The notes below the pieces were generated by a model, which was not told the DNA's origin, searched no databases, and was given only the letters and a program-made list of their open reading frames with translations. A program made the translations under genes and the position numbers. From Pseudomonadaceae bacterium (GTDB lineage Bacteria; Pseudomonadota; Gammaproteobacteria; Pseudomonadales; Pseudomonadaceae), in the NCBI GenBank assembly GCA_019745275.1, contig JAIETJ010000111.1, forward strand, positions 1 through 33,522: 33,522 nucleotides of DNA, read 5' to 3'. Shown here piece by piece: positions 7,879-16,800 of the stretch. Each line of letters opens with the position of its first letter. The first letter of the stretch is position 1.

Positions 7879-9794
7879 TGACACCCAAAGCTCAAAAAAC
7901 AGCCAGCAATACGCCATCGACAATTGAGGCTTACCTTGAGCAACAACAAGATCAAGATCTGCTGCGCCTTATAACCTGCGGCAGCGTTAATGATGGCAAA
8001 AGCACGCTAATTGGGCGCCTACTCTGGGACGCTCAACAGCTCACAGACGATCAATTGATTGCACTTAAAAACGAATCAAAAAAGTACGGCACCCAAGGTG
8101 CCGACATCGACTTTGCCTTGCTCGTCGATGGTTTGTCGGCTGAGCGCGAGCAGGGCATCACCATCGATGTGGCCTATCGCTTTTTCTCTACCGGCAAGCG
8201 CAAATTTATTGTAGCCGACACGCCTGGCCATGAGCAGTACACGCGCAACATGGTCACCGGCGCCTCAACGGCGGACATGGCCGTAATCTTGGTTGATGCC
8301 CGACAAGGCGTGCTGACACAGACACGGCGGCATGCATACCTGGTATCGCTAATGGGCATCCGCCATGTGCTGCTGGCAGTAAACAAGATGGACTTGGTCG
8401 GCTTTGACGCCAGCACCTATCAGCGAACCGTCGAAACCTTCGAGCAATTCGCACAAACACTGGGCTTTACCAGTATCACGCCCATCCCGCTCAGTGCGCT
8501 AAAAGGCGACAACATTACCGAGCGCTCGGCAAACACGCCCTGGCATTCCGGCCCCACGCTGATGGGCTACCTGGAAACGATTGAAATCAATACGCCAAAC
8601 CCTGAACGCTTGGTGTTTCCTGTGCAGTGGGTAAATCGACCCGACGCCTCATTCCGAGGGTTCAGCGGTTATGTCGCCGAGGGGAAGCTTCGCGTGGGCG
8701 ATGAAATTCGCGTAACCCGCTCCGGACAAACGGTTGCCATTGAAGAAATTGTCAGCATGAACGGCCCAATGCAGGAAGCACTTTGTGGCGACGCCGTTAC
8801 CCTTAGATTATGTAAGGGGGTTGACGTCTCGCGTGGAGATATTCTCTCCCTGAGCAAAAGTCCACTGGACACCACTGACCAGTTTGAGGCAACACTGGTC
8901 TGGATGAATGAAGAACCCGGACTGATCGGTCGCAGCTACGAGGTCAAATTAGCAACTCAGCGGGCCTCAGCCTCAATCACCGGCATCAAGCATCGAGTAA
9001 ACGTTAACACCCTTGCCCACGAGGCCAGCAAACAGTTATCACTGAATGACATCAGCCTATGCACCCTCGCCACCAGCAACCCCCTAGTATTTGACAGTTA
9101 CCAACAGTCGAGAACGCTGGGTAGCTTTATCTTGGTTGACCGCACAACTAATGCCACCGTTGCTGCGGGAATGATCACCCACAGCCTACGGCGTGCGCAG
9201 AATGTGCACAAACAGGCACTTTCGATAACGCGCAATGACCGAGAAAACCTCAACGGCCACAAAGGCAAAGTGATCTGGTTTACCGGCCTTTCCGGCTCAG
9301 GTAAATCGACACTCGCCAACGCCCTTGAAATAGAACTGCACGCACTCGGCCACAGAACCTACATCCTCGACGGCGACAACGTGCGTCAAGGCCTGAACAA
9401 AGACCTAGGCTTTACCGACGCCGATCGCGTAGAAAATATTCGACGCATTGCCGAAGTAGCCAAACTGATGATGGATGCCGGCTTAATTGTGATGACGGCG
9501 TTTATTTCACCGTTCAGAAGAGAACGGCAAATGGCGCGGGAACTAATAGGAGAGGACAATTTTATCGAGGTATACGTCAGCACGCCACTGGAGGTCTGTG
9601 AGCAACGGGATATTAAAGGGCTTTACAAAAAGGCCCGCTCTGGCCAGCTGCCAAATCTGTCAGGTGTTGGCAGCCCTTATGAGCCACCACTTGCAGCAGA
9701 CCTAGACATTAATACCAAACAGCTAAACCTGAGCACAGCTACAGCTCAACTGATAAAAGCCACCCACTGCTCAAGCCTGACAACTACACAATAA
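7878..9794 (+). CDS. cysNC: Bifunctional sulfate adenylyltransferase subunit 1 / APS kinase
   Basis: This 638-residue fusion makes APS with CysD and then phosphorylates it to PAPS. The N-terminal half is an EF-Tu-like GTPase: P-loop GSVNDGKST (35-43), the effector region [23 protein letters not shown] (G3) and NKMD (G4, about 169-172), followed by beta-barrel domains. From about residue 455 comes APS kinase, with P-loop GLSGSGKST (470-478), [15 protein letters not shown] and [13 protein letters not shown]. Fused CysNC is the usual form in pseudomonads. It starts inside the cysD stop codon (TAATG), so the two subunits are translationally coupled. PAPS serves either sulfate assimilation or sulfotransferases; a gene with a sulfotransferase domain lies at 23209-28167. 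Whether this is the only cysDNC set of the genome cannot be seen here. Confidence 0.95.
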   Translation: MTPKAQKTASNTPSTIEAYLEQQQDQDLLRLITCGSVNDGKSTLIGRLLWDAQQLTDDQLIALKNESKKYGTQGADIDFALLVDGLSAEREQGITIDVAYRFFSTGKRKFIVADTPGHEQYTRNMVTGASTADMAVILVDARQGVLTQTRRHAYLVSLMGIRHVLLAVNKMDLVGFDASTYQRTVETFEQFAQTLGFTSITPIPLSALKGDNITERSANTPWHSGPTLMGYLETIEINTPNPERLVFPVQWVNRPDASFRGFSGYVAEGKLRVGDEIRVTRSGQTVAIEEIVSMNGPMQEALCGDAVTLRLCKGVDVSRGDILSLSKSPLDTTDQFEATLVWMNEEPGLIGRSYEVKLATQRASASITGIKHRVNVNTLAHEASKQLSLNDISLCTLATSNPLVFDSYQQSRTLGSFILVDRTTNATVAAGMITHSLRRAQNVHKQALSITRNDRENLNGHKGKVIWFTGLSGSGKSTLANALEIELHALGHRTYILDGDNVRQGLNKDLGFTDADRVENIRRIAEVAKLMMDAGLIVMTAFISPFRRERQMARELIGEDNFIEVYVSTPLEVCEQRDIKGLYKKARSGQLPNLSGVGSPYEPPLAADLDINTKQLNLSTATAQLIKATHCSSLTTTQ

Positions 9795-9885
9795 CTAGAA
9801 GGGGAGGGGCGATTTGCCCCAAAAAAACCATAACGAGAAGCGGGAATATCAGATAACCGCTCAGACCCTTGCGTTGAAACCTACC

Positions 9886-11544
9886 TCATTCATCCTGCTC
9901 AACATACGCAACGCGCATAACCTCCTCAATACTCGTCAGCCCCTTGCTAGCTTTAACGAGCCCATCTTCAAGCAACCCTCTATACCCCTGACTTTTAATC
10001 AGTGCCTTTATTTCTTGCAGTGGCGCTTGGTTGTTTACCAGCTTTTGTAGAGGTCCGCTCAAAGGTACCAGTTCGTATATACCCATGCGCCCGCGATACC
10101 CTGTCTGATGGCAATGCGCACAGCCCCGCGCACTCATCCATACGCCGTCAGCAGCACTGCGCCCCATCTCATACCAAGCCGCAGGCAATGCAGGCTCGAC
10201 CTCAACCTCGGCGCAGTGCTCGCAGAGCTTGCGCACCAATCGCTGCGCTTGCACTCCACGCACAGAAGCAGCAACCAGGAAAGGTTCCAAACCCATGTCA
10301 ACAAGCCTGGTAAATGCCGATGCCGCATCATTCGTATGCAACGTAGACAACACTAAGTGACCCGTAAGGGCCGACTGAATAGCAATCTGGGCGGTATCTA
10401 AATCACGAACTTCGCCAACCATAATGACGTCAGGGTCCTGCCGCAAGATCGCACGCAGCGCGCGCGCAAAAGTATAGCCAATCTCTGCATGAGCCTGAAT
10501 TTGCGTCACCCCCGACACTTGATACTCAACCGGATCCTCAACCGTAATAATCTTGTTACTACCGTCACGCATCTCCTCCAGCGCAGCGTACAACGTTGTT
10601 GACTTACCCGACCCGGTAGGACCAGTCACCAATACGATGCCATTTGGGAATGCCAACCACTGCCTGAGCATCTTTAAATGATCCGGCTCAAAACCAAGCC
10701 CCGCCAAAGATAAAGAATCACGATTCTTCGGCAGCAAGCGCATCACAATCGACTCCCCGAATACGCCAGGCGCAGTGGACACCCGGATATCCATATCCTT
10801 GCCACTCAAGCGCAACGTTATTCGACCATCCTGCGGTAAGCGCTTCTCAGCAATATCCAATCCGGCAATCAACTTAATGCGCGAACCAATAGCGGGATAA
10901 CGCTCAAATGGTTGCACCATTCGCGTGTGCAATACGCCATCAACTCTCATCCTAACCGTAAAGCGCGCCTCCTCTGGCTCAACATGAATATCAGAAGCGC
11001 CAGAATCAACCGCCTGAGCGAGCAAATTATTTACCAACTCAATAACCGGAGCCTCTTCGATTAGGCTTTTAAGCGTTTGACTGTCATCGCGAAACAGCTC
11101 TGACACAGCGCTTTCCCGACGCACATGCCCAACCAAACTTTCAACATCTTGAGCCCGAGCCAGGTAGCGTCGAGGCTCCTGCCCCGCAAACGAATAATTG
11201 AGCAAGTCGGCAATTCGCGAGTCATTCAAGTCTTTGGCCAGCACATGGAGCTCATCGCTTTCTTGCCAAAGCAAAAAATTATTGTCCAAAAGCCAAGTCA
11301 GCTTAACTGGCAGGCCTGACATAAAGGCATAAACCACCGAGGGAGCAGGCATTTCCGCACCAGCCATCAAAGGTAGCCCAGACTGCTCGCCCAGCACCGC
11401 CAACAAAGCATCTTCAGAAAGCGCACCCATACGAATAAAAATAGAGCCCAGCCGACCACCGGCCTGCCGCTGCAGGTTTAGAGCGCGCTGTAAATCTTCA
11501 TCAGTAACCAGTCCAGCCCGGATTAAACGCTCGCCCAACCTCAT
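9886..11544 (-). CDS. gspE: Type II secretion ATPase GspE
   Basis: The 552-residue cytoplasmic ATPase powers pseudopilus assembly. Residues 1-60 form an MshEN/GspE N-terminal domain (RLGERLIRAGLVTDEDLQRAL). The catalytic part has SGASDIHVEP, Walker A GPTGSGKSTT (308-317), the Asp box ITVEDPVEYQ, Walker B DVIMVGEVRD (372-381), the His box HTNDAASA, and the zinc-binding pairs CEHC (441-444) and CAHC (475-478). The GspE/XcpR-type zinc element and the adjacent gspF-D genes support type II secretion over type IV pili (PilB). A strong ribosome site (GAGGGG) precedes the ATG. It is transcribed away from gspF, whereas gspE and gspF are usually adjacent on the same strand. It converges on cysNC with about 90 bases between. 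Confidence 0.93.
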   Translation of the reverse strand: MRLGERLIRAGLVTDEDLQRALNLQRQAGGRLGSIFIRMGALSEDALLAVLGEQSGLPLMAGAEMPAPSVVYAFMSGLPVKLTWLLDNNFLLWQESDELHVLAKDLNDSRIADLLNYSFAGQEPRRYLARAQDVESLVGHVRRESAVSELFRDDSQTLKSLIEEAPVIELVNNLLAQAVDSGASDIHVEPEEARFTVRMRVDGVLHTRMVQPFERYPAIGSRIKLIAGLDIAEKRLPQDGRITLRLSGKDMDIRVSTAPGVFGESIVMRLLPKNRDSLSLAGLGFEPDHLKMLRQWLAFPNGIVLVTGPTGSGKSTTLYAALEEMRDGSNKIITVEDPVEYQVSGVTQIQAHAEIGYTFARALRAILRQDPDVIMVGEVRDLDTAQIAIQSALTGHLVLSTLHTNDAASAFTRLVDMGLEPFLVAASVRGVQAQRLVRKLCEHCAEVEVEPALPAAWYEMGRSAADGVWMSARGCAHCHQTGYRGRMGIYELVPLSGPLQKLVNNQAPLQEIKALIKSQGYRGLLEDGLVKASKGLTSIEEVMRVAYVEQDE

Positions 11545-11766
11545 CGCAACCCCTCAGAATAACAAAAGCGTAGTGCAAGCCCACAACTCAGATACTCGCG
11601 CAAAATGCCTTTCATTCTAGCTATCAACACGCCGCATTCATAGGAAACCTAACACCCCCTACCGCGCCACAAGCCCCCCCCCAGCAGCCCAACAAAACCA
11701 AGAAAAACCCACTACAATGTCGCCCTCAATACCCCCGCAAAGCCGAAGGCGCAGGAACTCAACACG
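11545..11766. promoter_or_regulatory. Divergent gspE/gspF control region with a C9 tract
   Basis: These 222 bases lie between the starts of gspE (leftward) and gspF (rightward) and must hold both promoters. Towards gspF, TACAAT at 11713-11718 is a plausible -10, and AGGA at 11753-11756 a ribosome site; no clear -35 is visible. An uninterrupted run of nine C lies at 11674-11682, upstream of the gspF -10. No operator palindrome stands out. Confidence 0.5.
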
Positions 11767-12966
11767 ATGAAATTCGCCTATGAAGGCTTTGACGCGCAAG
11801 GAGAGCCGCAGAGCGGGTTGCTGGAGGCTACCAACAAGCTTGAGGCATTGCGCGAACTGCAAGCCAAAAACATCACGCCCATTGAACTCAACCCGCTGGA
11901 AAGCAAGCCCAAGACCGGCTTTTTCACGCCACGTTTAACGAGCCAGCATATCGCACAGGCGCTACACGAACTTACCCGCCTCATCGAGTCAGAAGTCTCA
12001 ATTGCCGAATCCATCGAAGCGATGACTGACGCCGGCCACCATGAAAAAATAGACCTCGCATTTACCGGTATTGCTCGAGCCCTACAGCACGGCGAGTCTT
12101 TTTCCGAGGCCCTTGCAAATAGCGGCTTACCCCTACCAAGTTACTTGCTGCATTTAGTTAAAGCAGGCGAACTCACCGGCGACCTCGCTGGCGCGCTCAA
12201 GCGCGCCCAAGCGAAGATGGAATATGACGAGCGCACCGCCAATGAACTACGCAACGCGTTAATCTACCCAGCGATACTGGTTGTGGCCGGGCTTGCAGCC
12301 ATCCTCTTGATGTTTATCGTCGTAGTGCCAAAGTTCAGCGGCATGCTCACCAAGAGCGCAGTCGAACTGCCTTGGCTAGCCACCGCAGTTCTCACGACAG
12401 GAACATGGTTCAATGCTCACTGGGACATGTTGCTTGCAGGGCTCGCGATCGCCGCAGTCATCGGGGTCAGCGCACTGCGTCAACCACGCCTGCGTGACAG
12501 CCTTACTAACTGGCTTGCACGCCTTCCCGTGATAGGGCGCTGGCTTAACGAAACAGACATGGCCAGCTGGTCCTACACACTTTCGGCCATGCTCGGCTGC
12601 AAAGTTGACTTATTAACTGCGCTCAGCCTTTCGACTAACTCAATGCGCATTCCGCGCCGCCGAATCGCCATGCAAGAAGTTATTCGGCTCGTCCGCTCAG
12701 GCAAAAGCGTGTCCACTGCCCTGGCCGAAACCCATACACTGAACCGGACTGGCATAAACCTGGTCAAGGTCGGCGAGCGCACGGGCCGCGCCGCCGAAAT
12801 GCTCTCATCATTGGCCAATCTGTATGAAGAGAACAGCAAGAACCGCATGAAAAAACTACTCGCCCTGATTGAACCTCTCGCCATCCTGCTGATCGGAACC
12901 AGCATTGGCGTTATTATTCTCGGCATTATCTTAGCTATCACCAGCGTCAATGACATGGCTATCTAA
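11767..12966 (+). CDS. gspF: Type II secretion inner-membrane platform protein GspF
   Basis: The 399-residue polytopic protein is the inner-membrane platform that links GspE to pseudopilus growth. It begins MKFAYEGFDAQGEPQSG, the usual GspF/PilC opening, and holds two T2SSF repeats (about 70-190 and 270-390): FTRLIESEVSI-like ALHELTRLIESEVSIAE, LPSYLLHLVKAGELTGDL, and in the second half LNRTGINLVKVGERTGRAAEML. Membrane segments are at about 165-190 (LIYPAILVVAGLAAILLMFI), 217-232 and 372-392. It is the first gene of the plus-strand T2SS run. Length and layout are normal for GspF. Confidence 0.95.
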   Translation: MKFAYEGFDAQGEPQSGLLEATNKLEALRELQAKNITPIELNPLESKPKTGFFTPRLTSQHIAQALHELTRLIESEVSIAESIEAMTDAGHHEKIDLAFTGIARALQHGESFSEALANSGLPLPSYLLHLVKAGELTGDLAGALKRAQAKMEYDERTANELRNALIYPAILVVAGLAAILLMFIVVVPKFSGMLTKSAVELPWLATAVLTTGTWFNAHWDMLLAGLAIAAVIGVSALRQPRLRDSLTNWLARLPVIGRWLNETDMASWSYTLSAMLGCKVDLLTALSLSTNSMRIPRRRIAMQEVIRLVRSGKSVSTALAETHTLNRTGINLVKVGERTGRAAEMLSSLANLYEENSKNRMKKLLALIEPLAILLIGTSIGVIILGIILAITSVNDMAI

Positions 12967-12988
12967 CCAACTGGAAAATCGTATACTC

Positions 12989-13426
12989 ATGAAATCGCTT
13001 ACCCCCAGCACCCTCAACCAAAAAGGGTTCACGCTTATTGAGCTTCTGGTTGTTCTAGTAATCCTCGGCATGCTGGCCGGCTTGGTCGGCCCACGACTAT
13101 TTTCTAACGTGGATAAATCCAAGGTCAAAACCGCACAAACCCAAGTCAAAATGCTGCGTGGCTCATTGCAAACTTATCGCCTCGACGTCGGCGCCTACCC
13201 CACCACAGAGCAAGGCCTAGCGGCCATAATGAGCGCACCCAGCGACACTAAAAACTGGCAGGGTCCCTACCTAGAAGACGAACTCCCGAAAGATCCGTGG
13301 GGCCATGACTACCAATACAAAAGCCCGGCCAACAACCTCCAAGGCATTGCCCTCTACTCACTAGGCGCCGATGGCACACCCGGCGGCGAAGGGCTAGATG
13401 CTGACGTCGGCATCCTGGAAAAGTAA
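12989..13426 (+). CDS. gspG: Major pseudopilin GspG
   Basis: The 145-residue product is the major pseudopilin that builds the T2SS piston. The prepilin peptidase site is NQKG|FTLIELLVVLVILGML with Gly at -1, Phe at +1 and Glu at +5. The GspG-specific C-terminal region is intact: YPTTEQGLAAIM, NWQGPYLEDELPKDPWGHDYQY and the calcium-site-like SLGADGTPGGEGLDADV. The ATG at 12989 gives a 13-residue basic leader (MKSLTPSTLNQKG) and lies 22 bases after the gspF stop; an in-frame ATG at 12950 would overlap gspF and lengthen the leader, and is less likely. No prepilin peptidase gene is in the window; PilD encoded elsewhere would process it. Confidence 0.95.
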   Translation: MKSLTPSTLNQKGFTLIELLVVLVILGMLAGLVGPRLFSNVDKSKVKTAQTQVKMLRGSLQTYRLDVGAYPTTEQGLAAIMSAPSDTKNWQGPYLEDELPKDPWGHDYQYKSPANNLQGIALYSLGADGTPGGEGLDADVGILEK

Positions 13427-13797
13427 TGCACCTGCAGCGCGCCTTCACACTGCTGGAACTGCTAGTCGTAATTAGCCTGATTGGTTTAATTGCGGGCGTA
13501 ATAGCCCCCAGATTTTCCGATTTTGGCGACAAGCTAACCCTCAAAAATGCGCAGCTGGAAGTACGCCAAAAAATCAATGGGTTACCATTATTAGCACTGC
13601 GCAGCGCCAACCCGTTACGTATAGACGATCAAGGGGCTCCCACTGAGCTGCCGACTAATTGGCGGGTAACTGCCAATCCGCCCATTGTTTATCTAAGCAA
13701 TGGTAGCTGTCTCGGCGGTCAAGTCGAGATCTGGCAAGGTAAAATCAAGCGCGCCGACGCACACCTACAGCCACCATTTTGCCAGTGGCCACGTTAA
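13426..13797 (+). CDS. gspH: Minor pseudopilin GspH-like
   Basis: This short pseudopilin (123 residues) starts in the gspG stop codon (TAATG). Its N-terminus MHLQRAFTLLELLVVISLIGLIAGV is a class III signal with an unusual Ala instead of Gly before the cleavage site; Glu at +5 is kept. The rest shows the GspH-like pattern of weakly conserved strands and two cysteines near the end (NGSCLGGQ and PPFCQW) that could form a disulfide. The assignment rests on position between gspG and gspI and on the hydrophobic signature; sequence outside the N-terminus is too divergent for a firm call. It would form part of the pseudopilus tip region. Confidence 0.82.
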   Translation: MHLQRAFTLLELLVVISLIGLIAGVIAPRFSDFGDKLTLKNAQLEVRQKINGLPLLALRSANPLRIDDQGAPTELPTNWRVTANPPIVYLSNGSCLGGQVEIWQGKIKRADAHLQPPFCQWPR

Positions 13798-13798
13798 G

Positions 13799-14251
13799 AT
13801 GCGCACCCTATCCCATCCGCATCGACTACCCCGCCAACAACAAGGCTTTTCGCTGCTCGAAGCCATAGTGGCATTGGTCATTCTCGCAGGAGCCTGTATG
13901 GCCCTGTTTGCCTGGATCAACACCAGCTTGAATCAACTGCAACGCGCCGAACTCTACGTCGATGCAACGCCCGCGATTAATAGCACCGCGCAATACCTGA
14001 AAAGCGTTGACCTGGCCCAGCGGCCAAGTGGCACGCTTACCTCCGGTGCCATAAGTGTCGACTGGAGCGCTCACGCCATAGAAAGTGACATGACTCGCGA
14101 CAGCAACTATGCCAACAGCAACTTTCTCCTCTCGCTCTACGACGTAGAGCTAACCGCCCGAGGGGAAATACACAGCCTGCCCGCCCTGCACACACGAGTC
14201 GTTAACTACCGTTTAAAGCCTGGCCTAGCAGAGCTCGACGATGGTTTCTGA
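13799..14251 (+). CDS. gspI: Minor pseudopilin GspI
   Basis: The 150-residue product carries the prepilin site RQQQG|FSLLEAIVALVILAGA with the Ala-Ile-Val-Ala-Leu pattern typical of GspI, preceded by a basic leader of about 17 residues (MRTLSHPHRLPRQQQG). GspI nucleates the pseudopilus tip complex with GspJ and GspK. The start at 13799 comes directly after the gspH stop (TAAG ATG); the frame is open further upstream, but those residues overlap gspH and are not family-like. The C-terminal part (YDVELTARGEI, TRVVNYRLKPG) fits the small beta domain of GspI. The end overlaps gspJ by 11 bases. Confidence 0.9.
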   Translation: MRTLSHPHRLPRQQQGFSLLEAIVALVILAGACMALFAWINTSLNQLQRAELYVDATPAINSTAQYLKSVDLAQRPSGTLTSGAISVDWSAHAIESDMTRDSNYANSNFLLSLYDVELTARGEIHSLPALHTRVVNYRLKPGLAELDDGF

Positions 14252-14861
14252 GGCAAAGTTTCGCGCCCGCCAACGCGGCATGACACTGTTAGAGCTACTC
14301 GTCGTCATGACCCTGCTCGCTTTAGTCAGTAGCTTGCTAATGCAAGGTTTTAGCAGCGCCCTAAGCACCTATGAGCGCGTGCAACGTAAGCAATCCGAAG
14401 GTATGCCACTCGAACTTGGCTATCGCTGGCTTGCCGACACCCTTGCTGGCGTCCAAGCAGAGCTTGACCCTCCACGCCAGTTCAAGGGCGACGCCCAGAG
14501 CCTTAGCGGTATTACTCAGCGCCCATTGCTAGGGATGTCCGGCCAAGTTAGCGCCTTCTCTTGGCAGCTAAACAATAGCCCCGATGGCCAGCTACAACTT
14601 AGCTACGGCCAGCCCGGCCAAGCACAATGGCTAATAGCCAAATGGCCCCCGGGCAGCCAAGGCAAATTTATTTATCGCTCACTTCAGGGCGCCCCCATTG
14701 ACCACTGGCCTTACGCAGCAGAGCAAACAACCCCCTCTATTGATGGGCGAATTCCGCGCACCATATTGCTCGAAGTAACGCCTAGCAACGCCCCCCCACT
14801 GCGCTGGTACTTCAACTTACCCGGGCGTACCTTTCCACGCGTCGACTACCGTGATATTTAA
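14241..14861 (+). CDS. gspJ: Minor pseudopilin GspJ
   Basis: The 206-residue product begins MVSEAKFRARQRG|MTLLELLVVMTLLALVSSLL, a class III signal cleaved before Met with Glu at +5. Size and position are those of GspJ, the larger tip pseudopilin. Downstream residues (YERVQRKQSEGMPLELGYRWLADTL, ending in PPLRWYFNLPGRTFPRVDYRDI) form the expected globular domain, although conservation is low. It overlaps the end of gspI and is followed immediately by gspK, so the genes are translationally coupled. Confidence 0.88.
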   Translation: MVSEAKFRARQRGMTLLELLVVMTLLALVSSLLMQGFSSALSTYERVQRKQSEGMPLELGYRWLADTLAGVQAELDPPRQFKGDAQSLSGITQRPLLGMSGQVSAFSWQLNNSPDGQLQLSYGQPGQAQWLIAKWPPGSQGKFIYRSLQGAPIDHWPYAAEQTTPSIDGRIPRTILLEVTPSNAPPLRWYFNLPGRTFPRVDYRDI

Positions 14862-15854
14862 ATGAAACAAAAAGGTTTCGCCCTGATTGCCGTGCTTGGC
14901 CTACTGATGATTCTTTCGTTGGTGGCCACATTCATCGCCAACTACGCTGAACAGCGCCTAGAGCAAGCCCAGCAACTGCGCGAGCGCCTGCAAAGCCAGC
15001 TAAACAGCGACGCCAACATCGCCACGCTACTGCACATTATCGCCACGCGCCCACTAGTACTAAACGCCTATTTGCTGCAACCACCCGCCACTATAGAAGC
15101 CGACCTCGACATCAGCCCATTAGTGCGCCTCCGCCTAGACGGTCAACGCTATCAAGGCATTGGCCAAAGCGCCTTCAGCTTGCAAGACGAAGGTTCGCTA
15201 CTCAGCTTAATCGAGCCAGACCGAGAACGCTGGAGCAACCTTTTTCGCCAGCACGGCTTACAACCCCAAGAGGCAGAACGCTTCCTCGATCAACTCCAGG
15301 ATTACACCGACCAAGATGACCTGCGCCGCCTCAATGGTGCCAGCTCATCCGACTACCTAAGCCAAGGGCTAGCGCCACCGCCACAACGACTAATGATTAG
15401 CCCCGGGCAAATATTCAACCTGCTTGACGCGGCTAAATTAGAGCAGCCGTTACGCACAATGCTCACCCTGGCCACAGCGCGCAGCGGCCAACTGCACAAC
15501 CTAAACACCATGCCCAAAGACGTATTACAAAGTATCCCCGGCATCGATGCAGCGCTGGCTCAAGGTTTAATTGACGCCCGCCAAAACAAACCATTCAACG
15601 ACCTCGCCGATGCCAATGCGCGTATCGGACGTATCATCCCCCTTGACCCTCTCGCCATTCCTAGCCTGGCGTCCGCCTTTGTACGCATCCGTATCTGGCC
15701 TAGCGCGCTGTCTTGCAGACAGTCGATATGGCTTGGGATATCATCCACGCCCGGCTCCAGACAGACCCCTTGGGACATTGATTATTCCTTTACTTTCGAC
15801 AATCAGCAGCCTTGTCCTGCACCTCAACAGCTGGCTAATGCGCCGCTGTTCTAG
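14862..15854 (+). CDS. gspK: Pseudopilus tip protein GspK
   Basis: The 330-residue product opens MKQKG|FALIAVLGLLMILSLVATFIANY. It lacks Glu at +5, as GspK proteins do, which fits a subunit that caps the pseudopilus. The body has the GspK pattern of SAM-like helical repeats, with FRQHGLQPQEAERFLDQLQDYTDQDDLRRLNG and MPKDVLQSIPGIDAALAQGLIDARQNKPF. Four cysteines occur late in the protein (SCRQS, PCPAPQ and others). The start directly abuts the gspJ stop (TAAATG). Length is in the normal range (about 300-330). Confidence 0.92.
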   Translation: MKQKGFALIAVLGLLMILSLVATFIANYAEQRLEQAQQLRERLQSQLNSDANIATLLHIIATRPLVLNAYLLQPPATIEADLDISPLVRLRLDGQRYQGIGQSAFSLQDEGSLLSLIEPDRERWSNLFRQHGLQPQEAERFLDQLQDYTDQDDLRRLNGASSSDYLSQGLAPPPQRLMISPGQIFNLLDAAKLEQPLRTMLTLATARSGQLHNLNTMPKDVLQSIPGIDAALAQGLIDARQNKPFNDLADANARIGRIIPLDPLAIPSLASAFVRIRIWPSALSCRQSIWLGISSTPGSRQTPWDIDYSFTFDNQQPCPAPQQLANAPLF

Positions 15855-15855
15855 C

Positions 15856-16800
15856 ATGCAATGGATGATTGACCGCCAGCGCACTCAGCAACAGCCCTAT
15901 CAAGGGCTGCGCCCACGCACCCTACTGGCGCGCGATCTGTGCCTGCACTTCAGCCTCAGCTTCGATAAAATCCCAGCAGGCAAGCGCAACCAGGCACTAC
16001 AACAACAACTGCTACTCCTCTCACCCTTTGCCGAGCCCGGCCATTATGTCGGCTGGCAAGGTAGCCGCGCGCAGCTTTGGCTTTGGGACCAAGCGGCATT
16101 GCGCGCACGCTTACCCGCCTGCGATCGATACAGCATCGTCCCAGATTCAGCCCTCAGCCTGGCGCAGCCGCTTGCGGACGGTGAGCGACTGATTAGCGGC
16201 TTGCACGGCTGCGAATGGCAACGCTGGCAAAACCAACAATTGCTCGACAGCCGCTGGCAGGCCAAACCCGAGTACGATAAAGAGTCTCTGCCGCTCGACC
16301 TAACGCAACGCACACCACTGCAAGCTGCGGACCTCCGGCTGTTGCAGCAAATGGGCCTAGGTGCCTGCGCAGCCCTCATGCTGGCACTATTACTGGTGCA
16401 AAGCGGTGCATGGTTAGACCTAGACCTGCAAAAACAAGCGCTACAAGCACAACTCAGCGAACTCGAGAACGATAACGCGCTGCAAATCCAAGCCCGCAAC
16501 CGTGCGCTGCAAGCAAAACAGCGCTGGCTAAGCCGGCAAAGCCTGTTCGGCATTGGTCAAAGCGAACTAATTGCCCAACTGACCAACGCCTTACCAGAGC
16601 TCTCAGGCCTTTGGCAGCGCTATGACTACCAACCAGGACGCCTACAAATATTTCTCCGCGACCCACAACCCGACCCGCGCAACTACGTGCAGCGCTTAGA
16701 CGCCACCGGCCTACTGAGCGATGTGCAAGTGCAGCTTGAGCAGATCAACGACATGGTCACCCTGCAAGCCACCCCCAAGCTCAACAGGAGCGAGCAATGA
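15856..16800 (+). CDS. gspL: GspL-like type II secretion platform protein
   Basis: This 314-residue protein has a cytoplasmic part of about 165 residues, one membrane segment (about 168-186, LGACAALMLALLLVQSGAW), a predicted coiled coil (KQALQAQLSELENDNALQIQARNRALQAKQ) and a ferredoxin-like periplasmic domain ending in VQVQLEQINDMVTLQATPK. That is the GspL layout, but it is shorter than the usual 380-400 residues and the cytoplasmic actin-like domain is reduced. It should bridge GspE to GspM and GspF. The ATG at 15856 follows the gspK stop by one base; the frame is open back to 15571, but those residues overlap gspK in another frame. The family call rests on topology and position. Confidence 0.78.
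   Translation: MQWMIDRQRTQQQPYQGLRPRTLLARDLCLHFSLSFDKIPAGKRNQALQQQLLLLSPFAEPGHYVGWQGSRAQLWLWDQAALRARLPACDRYSIVPDSALSLAQPLADGERLISGLHGCEWQRWQNQQLLDSRWQAKPEYDKESLPLDLTQRTPLQAADLRLLQQMGLGACAALMLALLLVQSGAWLDLDLQKQALQAQLSELENDNALQIQARNRALQAKQRWLSRQSLFGIGQSELIAQLTNALPELSGLWQRYDYQPGRLQIFLRDPQPDPRNYVQRLDATGLLSDVQVQLEQINDMVTLQATPKLNRSEQ

Noticed and set aside
9806..9827. Hairpin GGGGC-GATTT-GCCCC followed by seven A, between cysNC and gspE
   Set aside because: For either strand the T tract would be on the wrong side of the stem or absent, so it is not a canonical terminator. It may still slow convergent transcription.
9814..10050. Small plus-strand frame of 78 codons overlapping the end of gspE
   Set aside because: Most of it is antisense to the conserved gspE C-terminus. 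It has no family resemblance.
15571..15855. Upstream in-frame extension of gspL inside gspK
   Set aside because: The stretch is gspK in its real frame, and the alternative translation has Pro/Ser-rich shadow composition. The ATG right after the gspK stop fits the operon pattern.
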